Positions 1 through 11,342 of a DNA stretch of 64,000 bases are shown here, piece after piece; the stretch's first letter is position 1; each line of letters begins with the position of its first letter. The notes under the pieces are model-generated. The model was not told the origin of the DNA, did not search any database, and saw only the letters and a list, made by a program, of their open reading frames with translations. Both the position numbers and the translations under genes were made by a program. The DNA comes from Pseudisothecium myosuroides (Eukaryota > Streptophyta > Bryopsida > Hypnales > Lembophyllaceae), in assembly GCA_951799445.1 (NCBI GenBank), contig OX637293.1, positions 18,786,001 to 18,850,000 of the forward strand, read 5' to 3'.

Positions 1-669
1 CCATTGAGAAAAAAAGTGTTATTTATTACAAGAGCCAATCATTCTCCTTGGTTTCTTCACATTTTTTTACAAGTTGCAAGTAGATAGATTTCGGGAGATG
101 CACAGCCACAAGTATGTGCCTACGACAGAAATCTTTGAAAATTCATAAGGAATTCAATAATGCTTCAAAAAATATGAAACCAATTGTATTACACATAACA
201 TTGCTAACCGGGGGGGATTCCTTCCCTGTCAAAGGAGGGATAATCCCCCCCGGGATGCCTGGGATGTCAGAAGAGAAGACTTAGTTTAAATCCCCTCCAT
301 CACATTGGTGGTGTTGAGGGATTTGTCTGCATGAGATTGGTGATGGTGACATATGTGGATTGGCATGAGATTGGTGGAGGTGACTGCTGACATATTTGAC
401 CTCCATTCCATTGGATGGCTTTGCACGAGGTATGAGCTGGCCGATCCTTGTCTCAGGGGAAACTCAGCTCTACAGTGAATTGCATTTAATAAACTACGGT
501 TTTCTCTTGACCTGGCGCTGGGGGGCTCCTATTTTTTGGGAGCAAAAAGAAACCCCCCAGCGAAGGTTAATAATATTATGCATTCAGCTAAAAATCTTTC
601 CGTCCACATAAACCTATGAAAAAAGGCGGACCAACTCTTAAATGGTTGCTTTTAGAGCAAACCACCTTA
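1..669. mobile_element. Truncated TAAGGTA-family element, interrupted
   Basis: Bases 1-190 (the stretch with 'gccaatcattctcc' and 'gaaaattcataag') and 600-669 (with 'aaggcggacca') match in order the element at 63082-63495, and the block ends CCACCTTAG as that family does. The left end is outside the window. A GC-richer block at about 205-600 interrupts it. That block contains G and C runs and a hairpin at 516-562 (CGCTGGGGGG paired with CCCCCCAGCG). I do not recognise the inserted block. Confidence 0.45.
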
Positions 670-2570
670 GATATAACCTAGTATCACCCAAGTATCACAT
701 GAGTATTGAAGAAATACCTGGCTACTTCTCCAAAATGTTTAAAAAAAAAGCATTGGTCTGCGATGACTGATTTCCTCAAATTCCTCCCAACAACAACTTG
801 CAGGCTGCAACAAACAGTCCCGTTCATGAACGAAGACGCAGGACAGTCCGAATCCGACTTCGAACCTATTGACTTCATGCCAACAGGAAGAAGAATATTA
901 TCCTGAGCATCCTGTTGTGTAGAACATGCCTGCTTCAGAGCTTTTCGCCGGCGCCCACTTGCACGTCAATCCCATTATCTCTTTAAATTATCCAACTGCA
1001 GGTCGGAAGAATATGACACTGTTCCACCCGCCTCCCACGCGCTCCAAAGGTGGCCCCCTCTCTGCAAGCCAATCTATAGACTACAAGCAACCAAATTGCC
1101 ATGCAAACATTCGCGGCTGGAAGCAATGGTGGAAGCAATTGTGGCGCACGTTCACCCATGAGCTATGGAGAATCAGCTCTCTCAGCTCCGTCACTCCCAC
1201 TTGACGACGGAGCCGCCTGTTCATTTCAAATTTGTTTTCTACTGCAAGTAGGAATTCAAATCTAATAACATGAAATTAAATCATCGAAATTTGATCTGAT
1301 TATGGGTGGAAAATAATAAGGTGAACATGTCTGTTACCAAGCAGATTTGCTATCTACAGTAGACACCTTGGAGAAGCTATTTCTGAGCTCACGTATTGTT
1401 CAGAGATTGAGAAGTTTGAGGGAAGCCATTTGCAAGTAGAATCAACAAGATATGAAATTTTTTGTGGTTTTTCAAAGGTCGGTGGGACAAAATTGGTAAA
1501 GTGTGAGTAGACCCATGCTAAAGTACACGTTGACGTGTCCTCTCCCCAAGTGCATTGTCATAGTGCTAAAGGTTAGCTAAGATTGTGGTAACGGGTGGGT
1601 GATTGACACAAATGAGAGGGTCTAATAGTTGTCGGAATTGGGTGATTGACGGCATTGGGTTGTTCTTCCTTCAGTTTGAGCGCTTTCTCCCAAATGGACA
1701 TATGTTTTCACAAGGACAAGTGAAGGGGTTGATTCTCCATTGCCCATTCATTATTGAATACAATAAGTCTTTATATATAACTTTAGCTTTCATAACATTG
1801 CATAATATCCTTTGGGACTTCCCTTGTTGGAAGGTGTTTCACTCTATGGGATACCTTTTGTTATAATTTCCATTTAATTTCCAATACTTGAGTGGTTGAA
1901 TCCTTCTATTCTACTATGTACCTCGTGGATTGTAAAGTAGTCATGTGATGAAAATGTTGGGCTAGTCCCTAGATTCAAGGGAGCAAAAGGGGACCTCCCA
2001 ACATTACTCAACAATGTTATATTTCCAATGTTAGTAAAGAAATTTTAGAGGTTGATAAACTTCTAAATTGGAGTTATTTCTCTCTCTATTTGAGAGCAAC
2101 CAACACCCCCTTGCACATTAGAGTTGGCTACACTAGCTTCTAACGCACCCAAGTTGTGAATGTTCCCCTACCCTTATATTCAAGGAATAAAAATTTTGAG
2201 CAACCTCAATAATGAACTTGGCAAGGAATCTTACCATGTTGTTCATCACCCTTGTTGTGCTTCCCATTTTGAATTCACAATTGAGATTTTACCACTCCAA
2301 CAACTCATTGAACAAGCAATAATAGTGGCATGAATAATAACCTTGATTGCATGAACTGTAGCCTACACATTGTTGAGATATTGGGTATTCCGCATAACAA
2401 TGAGGACTTGGTGAGTGGATTCAACAAAGAGCTTGAACTGAGCCCATCCTAAGACGTTTGGTGTATCAGATTTGCTCAATATGGGTGTGGATGCTGTAAA
2501 TTACTAGAACACAATTCAAGACATTTTGTATTGCTACTATAACTAATTTCTAGGCATCCAAGCCAAATGT
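670..2570. other. Intergenic, no gene recognised
   Basis: Base composition is near balanced at 780-1210 and AT-rich after that. Short open frames exist (for example 926-1204 on the plus strand) but their translations resemble no protein family I know and show no splice context. I found no terminal inverted repeats that delimit this block. Confidence 0.5.
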
Positions 2571-2869
2571 TAAGGTGAATGCACTCACTCAAAATCGCAC
2601 CCTATCTAAAACCACCATCATCACTATTTTTACATCTCCAAAATCAATATATACATATGTTGAAGAAACGATTTTAGAACATCTACCCAAAACAACTTTA
2701 ACCCTTCATAACTTTTGCATACCGTATCCAAATGTTGCGTTCTTTGGTGCGTTGGAACCTCCTTTCCCTTGCCAACAAAAAAACTAATGAAAATTTGACC
2801 ACTCTAATAATGTGAACTCGTGGCACAATAGCTAAAAGTGGCGTTTTGGGTTTTGGGGGACCCACCTTA
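2571..2869. mobile_element. TAAGGTG-ended element (AGGTA-like family)
   Basis: It starts TTAAGGTGAATGCACTCAC and ends GGGGGACCCACCTTAG, giving inverted TAAGGTG ends. The interior recurs diverged at about 57400-57668 (shared 'cccttcataacttttgcata') and inverted at 63866-64000, so it is a dispersed family. About 300 bp, no coding potential. Confidence 0.5.
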
Positions 2870-3921
2870 GTTAGCTGTTGGAAATATCTCAACAGCCTGT
2901 GTTTTCCCCAAACGCTTTTGGTATCCAAAGTATGATATTTTCAATTGGATCAACCCTGTGTTGACAGGTGGAGGCATTCCAGATATTAATGTTTCAGTCC
3001 TTACCGGTTTCAGAAATTCTGAATTTGTACGAATGCAGTTGATCACAGACAGAGAGATTATGATTCTTCCACCAAGATCCATTTTCTGCACAGTAAGTTG
3101 TTGCCCTGCAACTACTGCAATAAGTTTCAAAAAAACAAAAAACAAAAAATTACTGCAATAAAACATCAGTCTGCCAACCAATTGTGAACCCTAAACCCTA
3201 ATGTTAGTGGATGGCACGACTCGATGATGGAGTGGGATTTTGAAAATTGTGTTACATGTAATATATATTAAATGGTATGAAATTGTCAAAGGAAAAATAA
3301 TTTTAGTTCAAAATTCGCACTTATAAGAGGAGCGTAACTTTGTTACCTATGTCAAGGCAAATGTGGAAAAAAAATTCTCCTAACTTCAAATGCTATAATC
3401 TTGTAGGCTATGAAGTCAAAGATTTTGAATAAAAATTCTACATCTTCTAAAAATTTGGTTCTATTTTTTCACCATTTGGATTTCAAAAAAACAAATCCAC
3501 AATGCACTAGAAATCAATTAAAAATAGCCAGTGAATTGCCAGATTACTTAACCTTATTGTGTTGCAGGGTGATTTAGAAGAAGGTAAATCCTTATTTGCC
3601 TCTAAAATTTTGTATTTATGTAACTAATAAGATATGCCAATGAATGGTGTAAATCCTCATTTTTGTGTAGAGAAATTAATTTAATTTATGAGGCCTTGAA
3701 GTTTGTTGATCCTACCCATAAGGGTCAAAAAAGAGTTTTTGTTTGAACTTTAAATATTATAATCTTGCAATTAACGTAGTCAAATGTCTTGAGTTTTTTA
3801 GTACAAATGGACATAATAGTCTACTATACAATTGTACCTTCAAAATTCCCAAAAATAATTTTAATTTTCAATTTTGTCCAGTGCACCAAAAGTTGGCAAT
3901 TTCTAACAAATTTTCTATCCT
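2870..3921. other. AT-rich intergenic, no gene
   Basis: No gene seen. At 3187-3201 there are two units of the plant telomere motif (AACCCTAAACCCTAA), too few to call an interstitial telomere. Open frames in 2867-3181 and 3743-3986 look like chance frames. Confidence 0.45.
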
Positions 3922-4150
3922 TGAACCCTAGAAGGACGCCACAAACACCAAGTAGCCGATGGATGACAAAGAATCCTTCTATATAGGACGGAAGTGCAAA
4001 TGTTCATCCTTGGAATTTTGTGTGAAAAAGAAAGGTCTTACACCGTAGTTTGACCTCCAATAGATGTTGTTGAGTTTCCCTATGCAAATGATTCACACCC
4101 TACTAGAAAAGTTGATTTCTATGGTGACCAACCTGTCCTTCTAGGGTTAA
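3922..4150. mobile_element. piggyBac-like MITE, short subfamily
   Basis: Left end is TGAA followed by CCCTAGAAGGACGCC; right end is GTCCTTCTAGGG followed by TTAA. The terminal repeats are about 12 bp and nearly perfect, and the left target copy has one change from TTAA. The interior ('gatggatgacaaagaatcc', 'catccttggaattttgt') recurs at 20597-20825 and 39690-40079. About 229 bp, non-coding. The CCCTAGAA end resembles the termini of known piggyBac transposons. Superfamily assignment rests on ends and TTAA only. Confidence 0.6.
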
Positions 4151-4227
4151 GGATTAACTTTTGAAGAACGCGAGCTTGTGACGAAGGTAGTCACTCAAAA
4201 TTGATTTTTTTTTATTGGACCAGTAGC

Positions 4228-4720
4228 ATTAGAAGAAAAATGGGCCCTCGGGAGGGCTCCTTCCCTTTGCAAAGGGGCTGTGAGTTCCCCGCAATAGAAC
4301 TCACAATCCCTTTGGGGGACAATGGCCACTATTCACCATCAATGATGAATAGTGGCCACAATAAAAAAATATTAAAAAAAATTAAAAAAATTAAAAAATA
4401 TATATATACAATTAAAAAAAATTTAAAAAAATTTAAAAAAAATTTAAAAAATAATAAAAATAATAATAAAATACTGATTCAGGCTGACGAGGAAAATTTC
4501 GGCCACATCAGATTTCAGAATTCTGAAATTCTGTATTTATTTTAATATTAATATTATTTTAATATTTTTAAATTATTTTATTGCACTGTCCCGCCAGTTC
4601 GCTGTCCTGAACAGGCCCCCCGTTTGCTGGCCAATTTTTTTTTTTTTTTTGTTTATCCGGACAGCGTTCCCTGCTGTCCGGGAACTCACAGACCTCCCGA
4701 GGGTCCATTTTTCTTCTAAT
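4228..4720. mobile_element. TIR element with ATTAGAAGAAAAATGG ends
   Basis: The first about 28 bp (ATTAGAAGAAAAATGG, then CCCTCGGGAGG) return inverted at the right end with one mismatch. Inside are a short perfect hairpin at 4323-4356 (TGGCCACTATTCA arms) and an A-rich low-complexity tract at 4363-4475. No clear target duplication is visible, so the superfamily is unknown. Confidence 0.6.
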
Positions 4721-4974
4721 GGTACATTCTTCATTTCTACAGAAATTTAGAAAATCATCCACAAGACACTTCCTACATGCTACATTAAATAGTTTAAAAC
4801 ATCTTTAATGTAAATTTCTTGTTAAGAGGCCTGGCCAAAAGCCTCCGATGGCTGGCAAAACCCAACTTGCAAACCGTGTAAGACAAGATAAAGTGCACAA
4901 AAAGCCAACATGAGTGGATATTGCCTCCCACAAATAGTCACCGGCTATAGTTTGCTATGGGCTCTCTTGGCTTC

Positions 4975-5569
4975 TTAATCCCTTAAGGACAATTGTCCGT
5001 TGAATGGACAATTGAAAATCCGGGTAGGTTCCTATGAAGTCAATTTTGGTCGGATGTTCATAAAATTTTGACGCAAGGTGTAGATATATACCCCCGTAGT
5101 GAAAATCTAATTTTTTTCTGATCAGGTGCCCAGATCAAAAGTTATGCTGTCTTGAACTTTTCTGGCAGCTCGAGCAGTTTGGGAATTTTTTGAGAATCTT
5201 TTGCAAATAAGCTCATTAACTTCTGAAATTTGGCATGTATGTAACTTACATGATACAAGATGCAAATGTAAAAAAAGATAAGCATGCATAGTGTAAAAAT
5301 CTCACTCTAGGAAGTGTTAAAGTCTACTAGCCCTGTCGAGCAAGGCTAAAATTTTTTTTTTTCTTCTAACTTCAAACATTATAATCTTTCAATCCGTGCG
5401 GTCAAAGTTTCTGAAATTTTTTCTACACATTCCTATGGTAGTCTAGTACAAATTTGTACGGTTGAATTTTGAAAAAAAACTTTTATTTTTCATTTTTTTC
5501 TCATTGCACTAAAAATGACAATTTTTCACAATTATTGCCCGAAATATGCCTCTGGGCTTTAGGGGTTAA
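4975..5569. mobile_element. piggyBac-like non-autonomous element
   Basis: TTAA followed by TCCCTTAAGGAC on the left; GGGCTTTAGGGG followed by TTAA on the right. A small palindromic repeat of GGACAATTGTCC type follows the left end. The 'ccgggtaggttcctatg' stretch is a degenerate version of the 'gggcaggtacctatggg' stretch near one end of 44465-45396. About 595 bp, no coding potential. Confidence 0.6.
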
Positions 5570-6756
5570 CCCTGTAAGGTCGCTGGGGGTGACCCTGGAA
5601 ATCATGCATTGTATAACCGTGAGAGTCATTGGAATAAAAAAATCCAAAAGTACTCATTGGAAGTCAAGCTACTATAGATGTTCTCCACTTTCCACAAAAA
5701 CCTCCAAGAATGAATAGTTGTGGTTCTGTCCTACATTGGAGAATCCCTTGTAATCCCTGGTCTGCGGCGTCCTTACTCGGTTAACAAGCCATGGGTGGGG
5801 CGTCCATTTCAACCCCTCCCCCCATTTTGCAAGCCAGACCCTACCCGAATTTTGCCAGGTGGGTGGGGATGCTCTTATACTGTATGATGCCCGATTAATC
5901 TAATAAACTTTATGAAGGTGAAGACTGAAGAGACACTTCCCAAAAGGCAGATGGGGCCACATTTCTCAACGAACAATCCAAAATGACCTCCTTGAGGTGC
6001 GTGCCCAACTGCCAACATTCACTATTAGTGATGATCAAACCTGGCTTTTCTGAACTCCAGGGAACCATTCATCAGCACTGGCTGACACCCAATACTGTAA
6101 TGCGGTATTGCGGTATGGCTCTCTGACTCGCCACTGGAGATTAGATTTCCCAAAGTCAACCATAAGAAATCATGCCAAAGATGATGCAGCAAAGTAATTT
6201 TACAGAATAAAACTCTGGAATCTTAGCATAAAGATTTTGTGTCTGTACTATGCTGACTCCGAATCTCACCCGCTACTGTAAGGACTAAAAACTAAAATTA
6301 AAAGTTCGGCCGCTGCAACTGGTGCAGTAAAACCACCGTCACCGCCGTCATCAGCGGTGACAATTCTGGTGGACTTCTTACTGCTGGGGCTAAATTTAAG
6401 CCCTCTCTACCTCCAGTGCAATACTAGATCACCCCTACGTACCACAAACTGCTTGCTAAACTGAAAAAACTTCCCTTGGAGGAGCAAAGTGGGAAGTCAA
6501 TACCGAGTTGAATATGTGCAGCATGAGGTAGACGAAGCACGAGCCTAAATCCTAAAGCCCAAGCAAAAATTGGCTGTTGCATCCCCCGCCAACAATTGGG
6601 ATTGCAGCGCAATTTTAATGGGCATTGCCATTGTTTGTCTGTGACCAGCCAGGCCTTCAGAACCTAAGTACCAATTGCTCAAATGTTGGATGTGGTTGGT
6701 GTCAGTTGAATGGCGAAAGAATGAAGAAAACATGGAAAGCCATGAGCTTGCGATTA
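5570..6756. other. 3' flank of the oxygenase gene
   Basis: No further gene recognised. The part nearest 6757 should hold the 3' UTR of the minus-strand oxygenase, but I could not place a polyadenylation site with confidence. The interval 5720-5880 is GC-richer, without an identifiable product. Confidence 0.4.
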
Positions 6757-9700
6757 TTACGAGCTCGGCTGTGCGCGCAGCCATTCCTTGGAGGTTTTGA
6801 CTCCATTTCCACCTTGATGCCGCTGGAACAAATTCGCCTTGTACTCGGCCCACGTGAAGGAGCGCCGGAACTTTAATGGCTGCTGGGCCGTGATGAGCTC
6901 CTCCGGTACCTGAATGGTCTCCTTCGCAGGAGGAGAAGCAAAATACACCATCGACATACGCGCTTCAGTTTCGTTCACCACAGCTCGGTGTTCGACACTT
7001 CGGAAACGTCCGTTGGTCCAGGCCTGCATCCATCACCATCTCGGTACGGTAAGTATCGAACATTCCAAGTTTTTTGATACTTCGGAGACACTAGGAGAGA
7101 CACGCAAGTGGACAAAATATGATACGATATACCAGTCTTCAAGAGTATAATGGTCAACACCGAACTGTGAAGAAATCATATCCTGTTCAAAAGAAACAGG
7201 ACGTAACCCAACTTGACTTGGATGTACTGTAATAATAAAACATCCACTTGTGACCATATCCATCCAAAACCCATGGAACCTTTGGAAGAATCATCCACTA
7301 CATCCAAATCGAAAGTGCAAGGCTCCCCTCCTACTGTAGGACCCTCATCCAAACCAGAACCGACCATGCCCGGAAACAATTGGTGAAATACCCCCCAAAT
7401 TAAAATTAAAAATTAAAAAATTAAAAAAAGAAGAAAAAGAAGAAATACCCCACCCCCCCCAAAAGGGGAAATCCAACACCAACTCACAGTCACCAGATCA
7501 AAGCTGGGACCGGATGAGTGTGAACCATAGATACTTATAGCAATTGAAAACCCTAGAAACCCTAGCATCTTCCAAAATAGAAAGGACCCACCTTTCATCC
7601 GGAAGAAACTTGACAGCAGCAATGCCATATGCCATATCATGAACTCTATAGCCCCAAAAGAGAATACTTTTAAAAATAAAAATAAAAGGAATATGCGAAT
7701 ACAAGGTCAGCTTTGCAGCTTCCTTTCACAAGCTTCCATTGTGGACCCCCTCCTATTCGTGGTCAGGAATGTTTCATTTCCGCATGTTGGGAAAAATATC
7801 CCACACCACAAACCCATAAAAGAAAAAGAAAAAATGAAAACCTCCAAAAATACTACTAACAGATTAAAAAATAGGTTTTTTGCATGTCAATTTCCATAGG
7901 AAGATATGATTCTCATCGTTTTTTAATTTAAAAGAAAAGAAAAGCATGACATAGTGACGTCAAGTCAGAAAGGTCTTGCTCGGTTCCCACTGTAGTAACT
8001 TATCACATGTAATTTGTGCACTCCCTCAAGCCAAAGTGTAATAATTCAAAGGCCAAGAGATTCCTTTCATTCAAGATCTTTTGATTGTTTGATTTTTGAA
8101 TTTCTTCTGAATAATATCGGTCAGATTTGACAACGAGGACCAACGCAGCAAGTGGGACCTAGACCATTGGCGGGGCGCCACGGGGCGCCACGTCATGAGC
8201 TAGAGCCACAGATGTGGGGTAGGGATGTCCCTAGTCGTGTCATAGTTCCAATTACTGTACTGGTTTTGAGGACTGTACCGAACTCACGTTCACAAGCATA
8301 AAATCATGAGCCCTGCCTGGGTTGCGGCCCCACAATCCAAGAGGGCTCTGGATTTCAACTTCCGTCTAATAGAATCTAGACTCAGCCACTTTCTCAACAG
8401 TTGTAAGCAACACACAAACAAATCCGACTCAGCTTCAATCTAATGAAATCACAAAATTTCTGCTCACGGATTACTACTAAGTCGGTGCAATCAAGTCCAA
8501 GCTAAACTGAACAAGAGTATCACCAAACCCAAGTGAAGACCTAAGATATGTTCAAACTCAGAGCTAAAACTTTCTCCAAAACAAAATTTTATACGACTTG
8601 GTAATGGATTCCAAGCATTCCAATCATACTTAAGAATTGGAAAATTGGTGTGGTGATAAAAACGGTTGATTTTCGGTTGTGGGAGCCAATGAACTCGAAG
8701 CTTACTAACCGAGTATAAGAACAAGCGAGCCCAGCTGAAGAGTTCAAGGACATGGTCGCACTCGGGTTGGATTTACTTTGCTAACATCACTCCGGAGAAG
8801 TGGAAAAAGATATGTTCAGATTTAGTGTTAAAAGTGGTGTTTTATGAGAGTCTGAGGAAGGTATCTAGGCACACGTTTGGACAAGATTTTCGTTTGCAAA
8901 CATCACTCACTCTTAAAAACTCTTACAATGAAAAGAAAAATTTGGAAGGGCGTACCTCAAAGGTATCACCGATGTTGACGATGAGTGTATCAGGCTTGGG
9001 CTTCACCGAGATCCAAGTGCCGTTCTTGCACACTTGCAAGCCGCCCACTTTGCATTGACTCAAAATGGTCAGCAGATTGGGATCCGTGTGGGCTCCTAAT
9101 CCCAGGGTGAGAGACGACAGCGGACAGGGCGGGTAGTAGTTCATCCGGGCTATACAGTCCCCGGCCGTGCCATTGAACGGCTTCACGAACGTGTCCGTGG
9201 GGAGTCCCAGTCCTTGCGCACAAAGCTCCAGGATTTGCATCGCCAGCTTGTCTAAACGCCCATTGTACTCCTCAATACTATTGCTGCACCCAAAAACAAT
9301 CACAGAGTTCACACTCTCAGCCACAAAACTCTTGATATTTACACTCCGAACTCTTCCAGACGGGATTCGCTAATACGACATTCTGAAATATCCTACAGAA
9401 TAGCCTCACTATCGTCAAGGTACCAAGCCCCTCACAGAATCTACAAATCACATACCATTCCACCTGTAAAACTCTCAAATACCAATCCCCCCTAATCAGT
9501 CTCTCTGACAGAAAATAAGCCATTTCAAAATTCTAACACAAGCTCTACCGCACAATGTGATTGTCGCTCAAATTACTAAGGGAACGACACCCAGGAACTC
9601 GTCACTGGATTCCAAGCTTTCCAACTCAGGGACTCCAAACCGTCCAAGCTTTCGAACTCAGAGACTTAAAACTAGTCACTGGAATCCAGGAATCAAAACC

Positions 9701-10509
9701 ATCACTGGATACCAAGCTTTAGAACTCAGGGAATCAAAACTCGTCACTGGATTCCAAGTTTTTTCACTCGGAGACTCTACACCATCACTGGTTTCAACCT
9801 TTTGAGCTCACGCACATCTCCATACAAAAGCATTTCACAAACTCTCCCAACAAAACCATCTCCCCTACCTGAATTGCTCTGCATCTGAGGGACTGAACAC
9901 CTTCTCCACTGGCGCCCTTATCTCACACACAGGGCTCCACTTGCACTGAAACCGATCGATCCACGGCTTCCCGGCATAATAAAATCCGCTCTCCACTCCA
10001 TAGCCAAACCCTTCATGTTTACTATCACTCGTCCCCACCCCTTTGGTCTTCTGCTCCAGCGGCAAATCAAAAAACTTCCTTGCCTCGGTCTGCATTCGCT
10101 CGATGATTTCACTCGGGATGCCATGGTTCACCACTTGCACGAATCCCCACTCAGAAAATGTCTTCACGAGAGTGTTCGCAATGGCATCACGCTCCGAGGG
10201 GATGAGCAGGTTGGAAAGGTCGAGAGTCGGAAGCTCCTCGGCGAAGTGGAAGTCGTTGTGGGGAACGGAAGGCCACTGGTCTTTCGGCCATATGAACTCA
10301 CTTAAATCTGCGCTGGCGCCGCGGAGGAGGTTGGATTTGACGGCCTCGGGACGCAGGATGGAGTAGTTGTCGCTGTTGCCCCGTTGTAAGCCGCTGGCGC
10401 CCCGTTGCAAGCCGCTGGCGCCGCGTTGTGAGTTGGTGCTGTTGCTGCGACGATGCTCGTGCATCAGGGGCTTCATGTGAGACGGCTGGATTTGCTGCGC
10501 GACCGGCAT
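6757..10509 (-). CDS. 2-oxoglutarate/Fe(II)-dependent oxygenase, GA-oxidase-like (3 exons)
   Basis: Exons (minus): 10509-9869, 9283-8956 and 7023-6757, with GT-AG introns and one continuous frame giving 411 residues. DIOX_N region about 93-200, including WGFVQVVNHGI at 121-131. The oxygenase core has NYYPPC at 262-267, the iron ligands H279, D281 (in GAHTDPN) and H335 (in VEHRAVV), and 2-oxoglutarate-binding R345 and S347 (RMS). This is the layout of DOXC-class plant oxygenases; the core is closest to gibberellin 20-oxidase-like enzymes, but the substrate cannot be read from sequence. It is probably cytosolic. The start was set at 10509 because the upstream in-frame Met at 10656 adds 49 unfamily-like residues. 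Residues 28-44 repeat QRGASGL, and the N-terminal 70 residues are an unstructured extension. All key residues are present, so it looks functional. Confidence 0.9.
7024..8955 (-). other. Intron 2 of the oxygenase gene
   Basis: Intron of 1932 bp with donor GTACGC after the codon for E323 and acceptor GCAG before A324, in phase 0. It contains a low-complexity AT tract at 7390-7460 and a duplicated GC-rich octamer-like motif (GGGGCGCCAC) at about 8172-8191. Otherwise no repeat or gene was recognised. Confidence 0.75.
9597..9812. repeat. Intronic minisatellite in oxygenase intron 1
   Basis: TCACTGG starts repeat units at 9602, 9675, 9711, 9743 and 9784, usually followed by ATTCCAAGCTTT and AACTCAGGGACTC. 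The spacing is about 32-41 bp (one gap is double). A related unit lies in intron 2 near 8600 ('ggattccaag'). The array fills the middle of the 585-bp intron 1 (9284-9868). Confidence 0.65.
10378..10428 (-). repeat. 21-bp tandem repeat inside oxygenase exon 1
   Basis: Two and a half units of 21 bp encode QRGASGL, QRGASGL, QRG (residues 28-44). RGAS appears once more at about residues 63-66. The repeat is in frame and precedes the conserved fold, so unit number could vary without damaging catalysis. Confidence 0.75.
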
Positions 10510-10798
10510 AGTGGCGGATCGAACACAAATTTGGGAACAATCCACAAAGTCTTGCAACAACGGAAGCGCACTCCCACAAAATTGGACTACGTATGCGTCA
10601 CAGGAGTAAGCATACTCTGTTTCTGCGACATAGTGGATCTCAAAATGCAGCCGCAATTTGACACAATTTCAAACGAATCCAACTCGCGCAGTCCCCCCTC
10701 TTCCACAGAAAACGCAACTAAAACGCAATGTGGAAAGCTAACGACGCGATACAACGAATAAAAACAAACCCAACTCGCGTTACGACCACGATCGCCCA

Positions 10799-10805
10799 AT
10801 TTATA
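10799..10805 (-). promoter_or_regulatory. Candidate TATA box of the oxygenase gene
   Basis: On the minus strand the sequence reads GAGTATAAATTGGG, about 290 bp upstream of the start codon at 10509, which would leave a leader of roughly 260 bp. A second TATAAAA-like site lies at 10903-10909. The choice between them is inference. Confidence 0.3.
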
Positions 10806-11304
10806 CTCTACTACTCTCCACACCTCGGGAATCCACTCACAAAGCTCGAGAATCCACTGACAAAACTCGAATGTGGTCGTTACTACACCAAACGACGATT
10901 TTATACTTTCGAACGCAAGCGACAGAGTGCAATCAAAATGTGGACTACAGTGGGGCGGCGAGCTGCAGCTACTTAGGTGGCGTGAGCTGAGAGGAGTGAT
11001 GAGCTACGGCAAGGAAGACGGCGATGGTGATGAGAGAGCTACCGAGGGAATTATCTAGTACCTTACTAAATTAATAATCAAATCAGTTGTGTGATCTCGT
11101 TTTGTGATTTGGGAAGAACGTTTTGCGAGTTTGTTGCGATGGGGTGCAAGGTGCCTGCTGCAGCTGCAGCGGCCAGATGAAGGGGCGAGGGGGAAGACAA
11201 GTGGTGTGTGCGGTACTGTATGAAGGAAAGGGTGGAATGGACTGGTGGGGGGTGGCCTGGCTTTTGTAGGCGGCGGGAGGTGGGGTCGAAGAGGAGGGGC
11301 CCAG

Positions 11305-11342
11305 AAAGAAAAAGAATAAGAAAAAGAAAAAGAAAAAGAAAG
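11305..11342. repeat. GAAAAA microsatellite / pyrimidine tract
   Basis: Repeated AAAAAG units on the plus strand, so a CTTTTT tract on the strand of the oxygenase gene, about 800 bp upstream of its start codon. Pyrimidine patches are common near plant promoters, but no function can be assigned here. Confidence 0.6.

Noticed and set aside
926..1204. 92-residue plus-strand open frame
   Set aside because: No recognisable domain or homologous pattern.
3187..3201. Two telomere-type repeats AACCCTAAACCCTAA
   Set aside because: Only two units; chance or ordinary interstitial motif.
10510..10656. Longer oxygenase start at 10656
   Set aside because: Would add 49 residues unlike the family; the Met at 10509 fits better and is consistent with an upstream leader.
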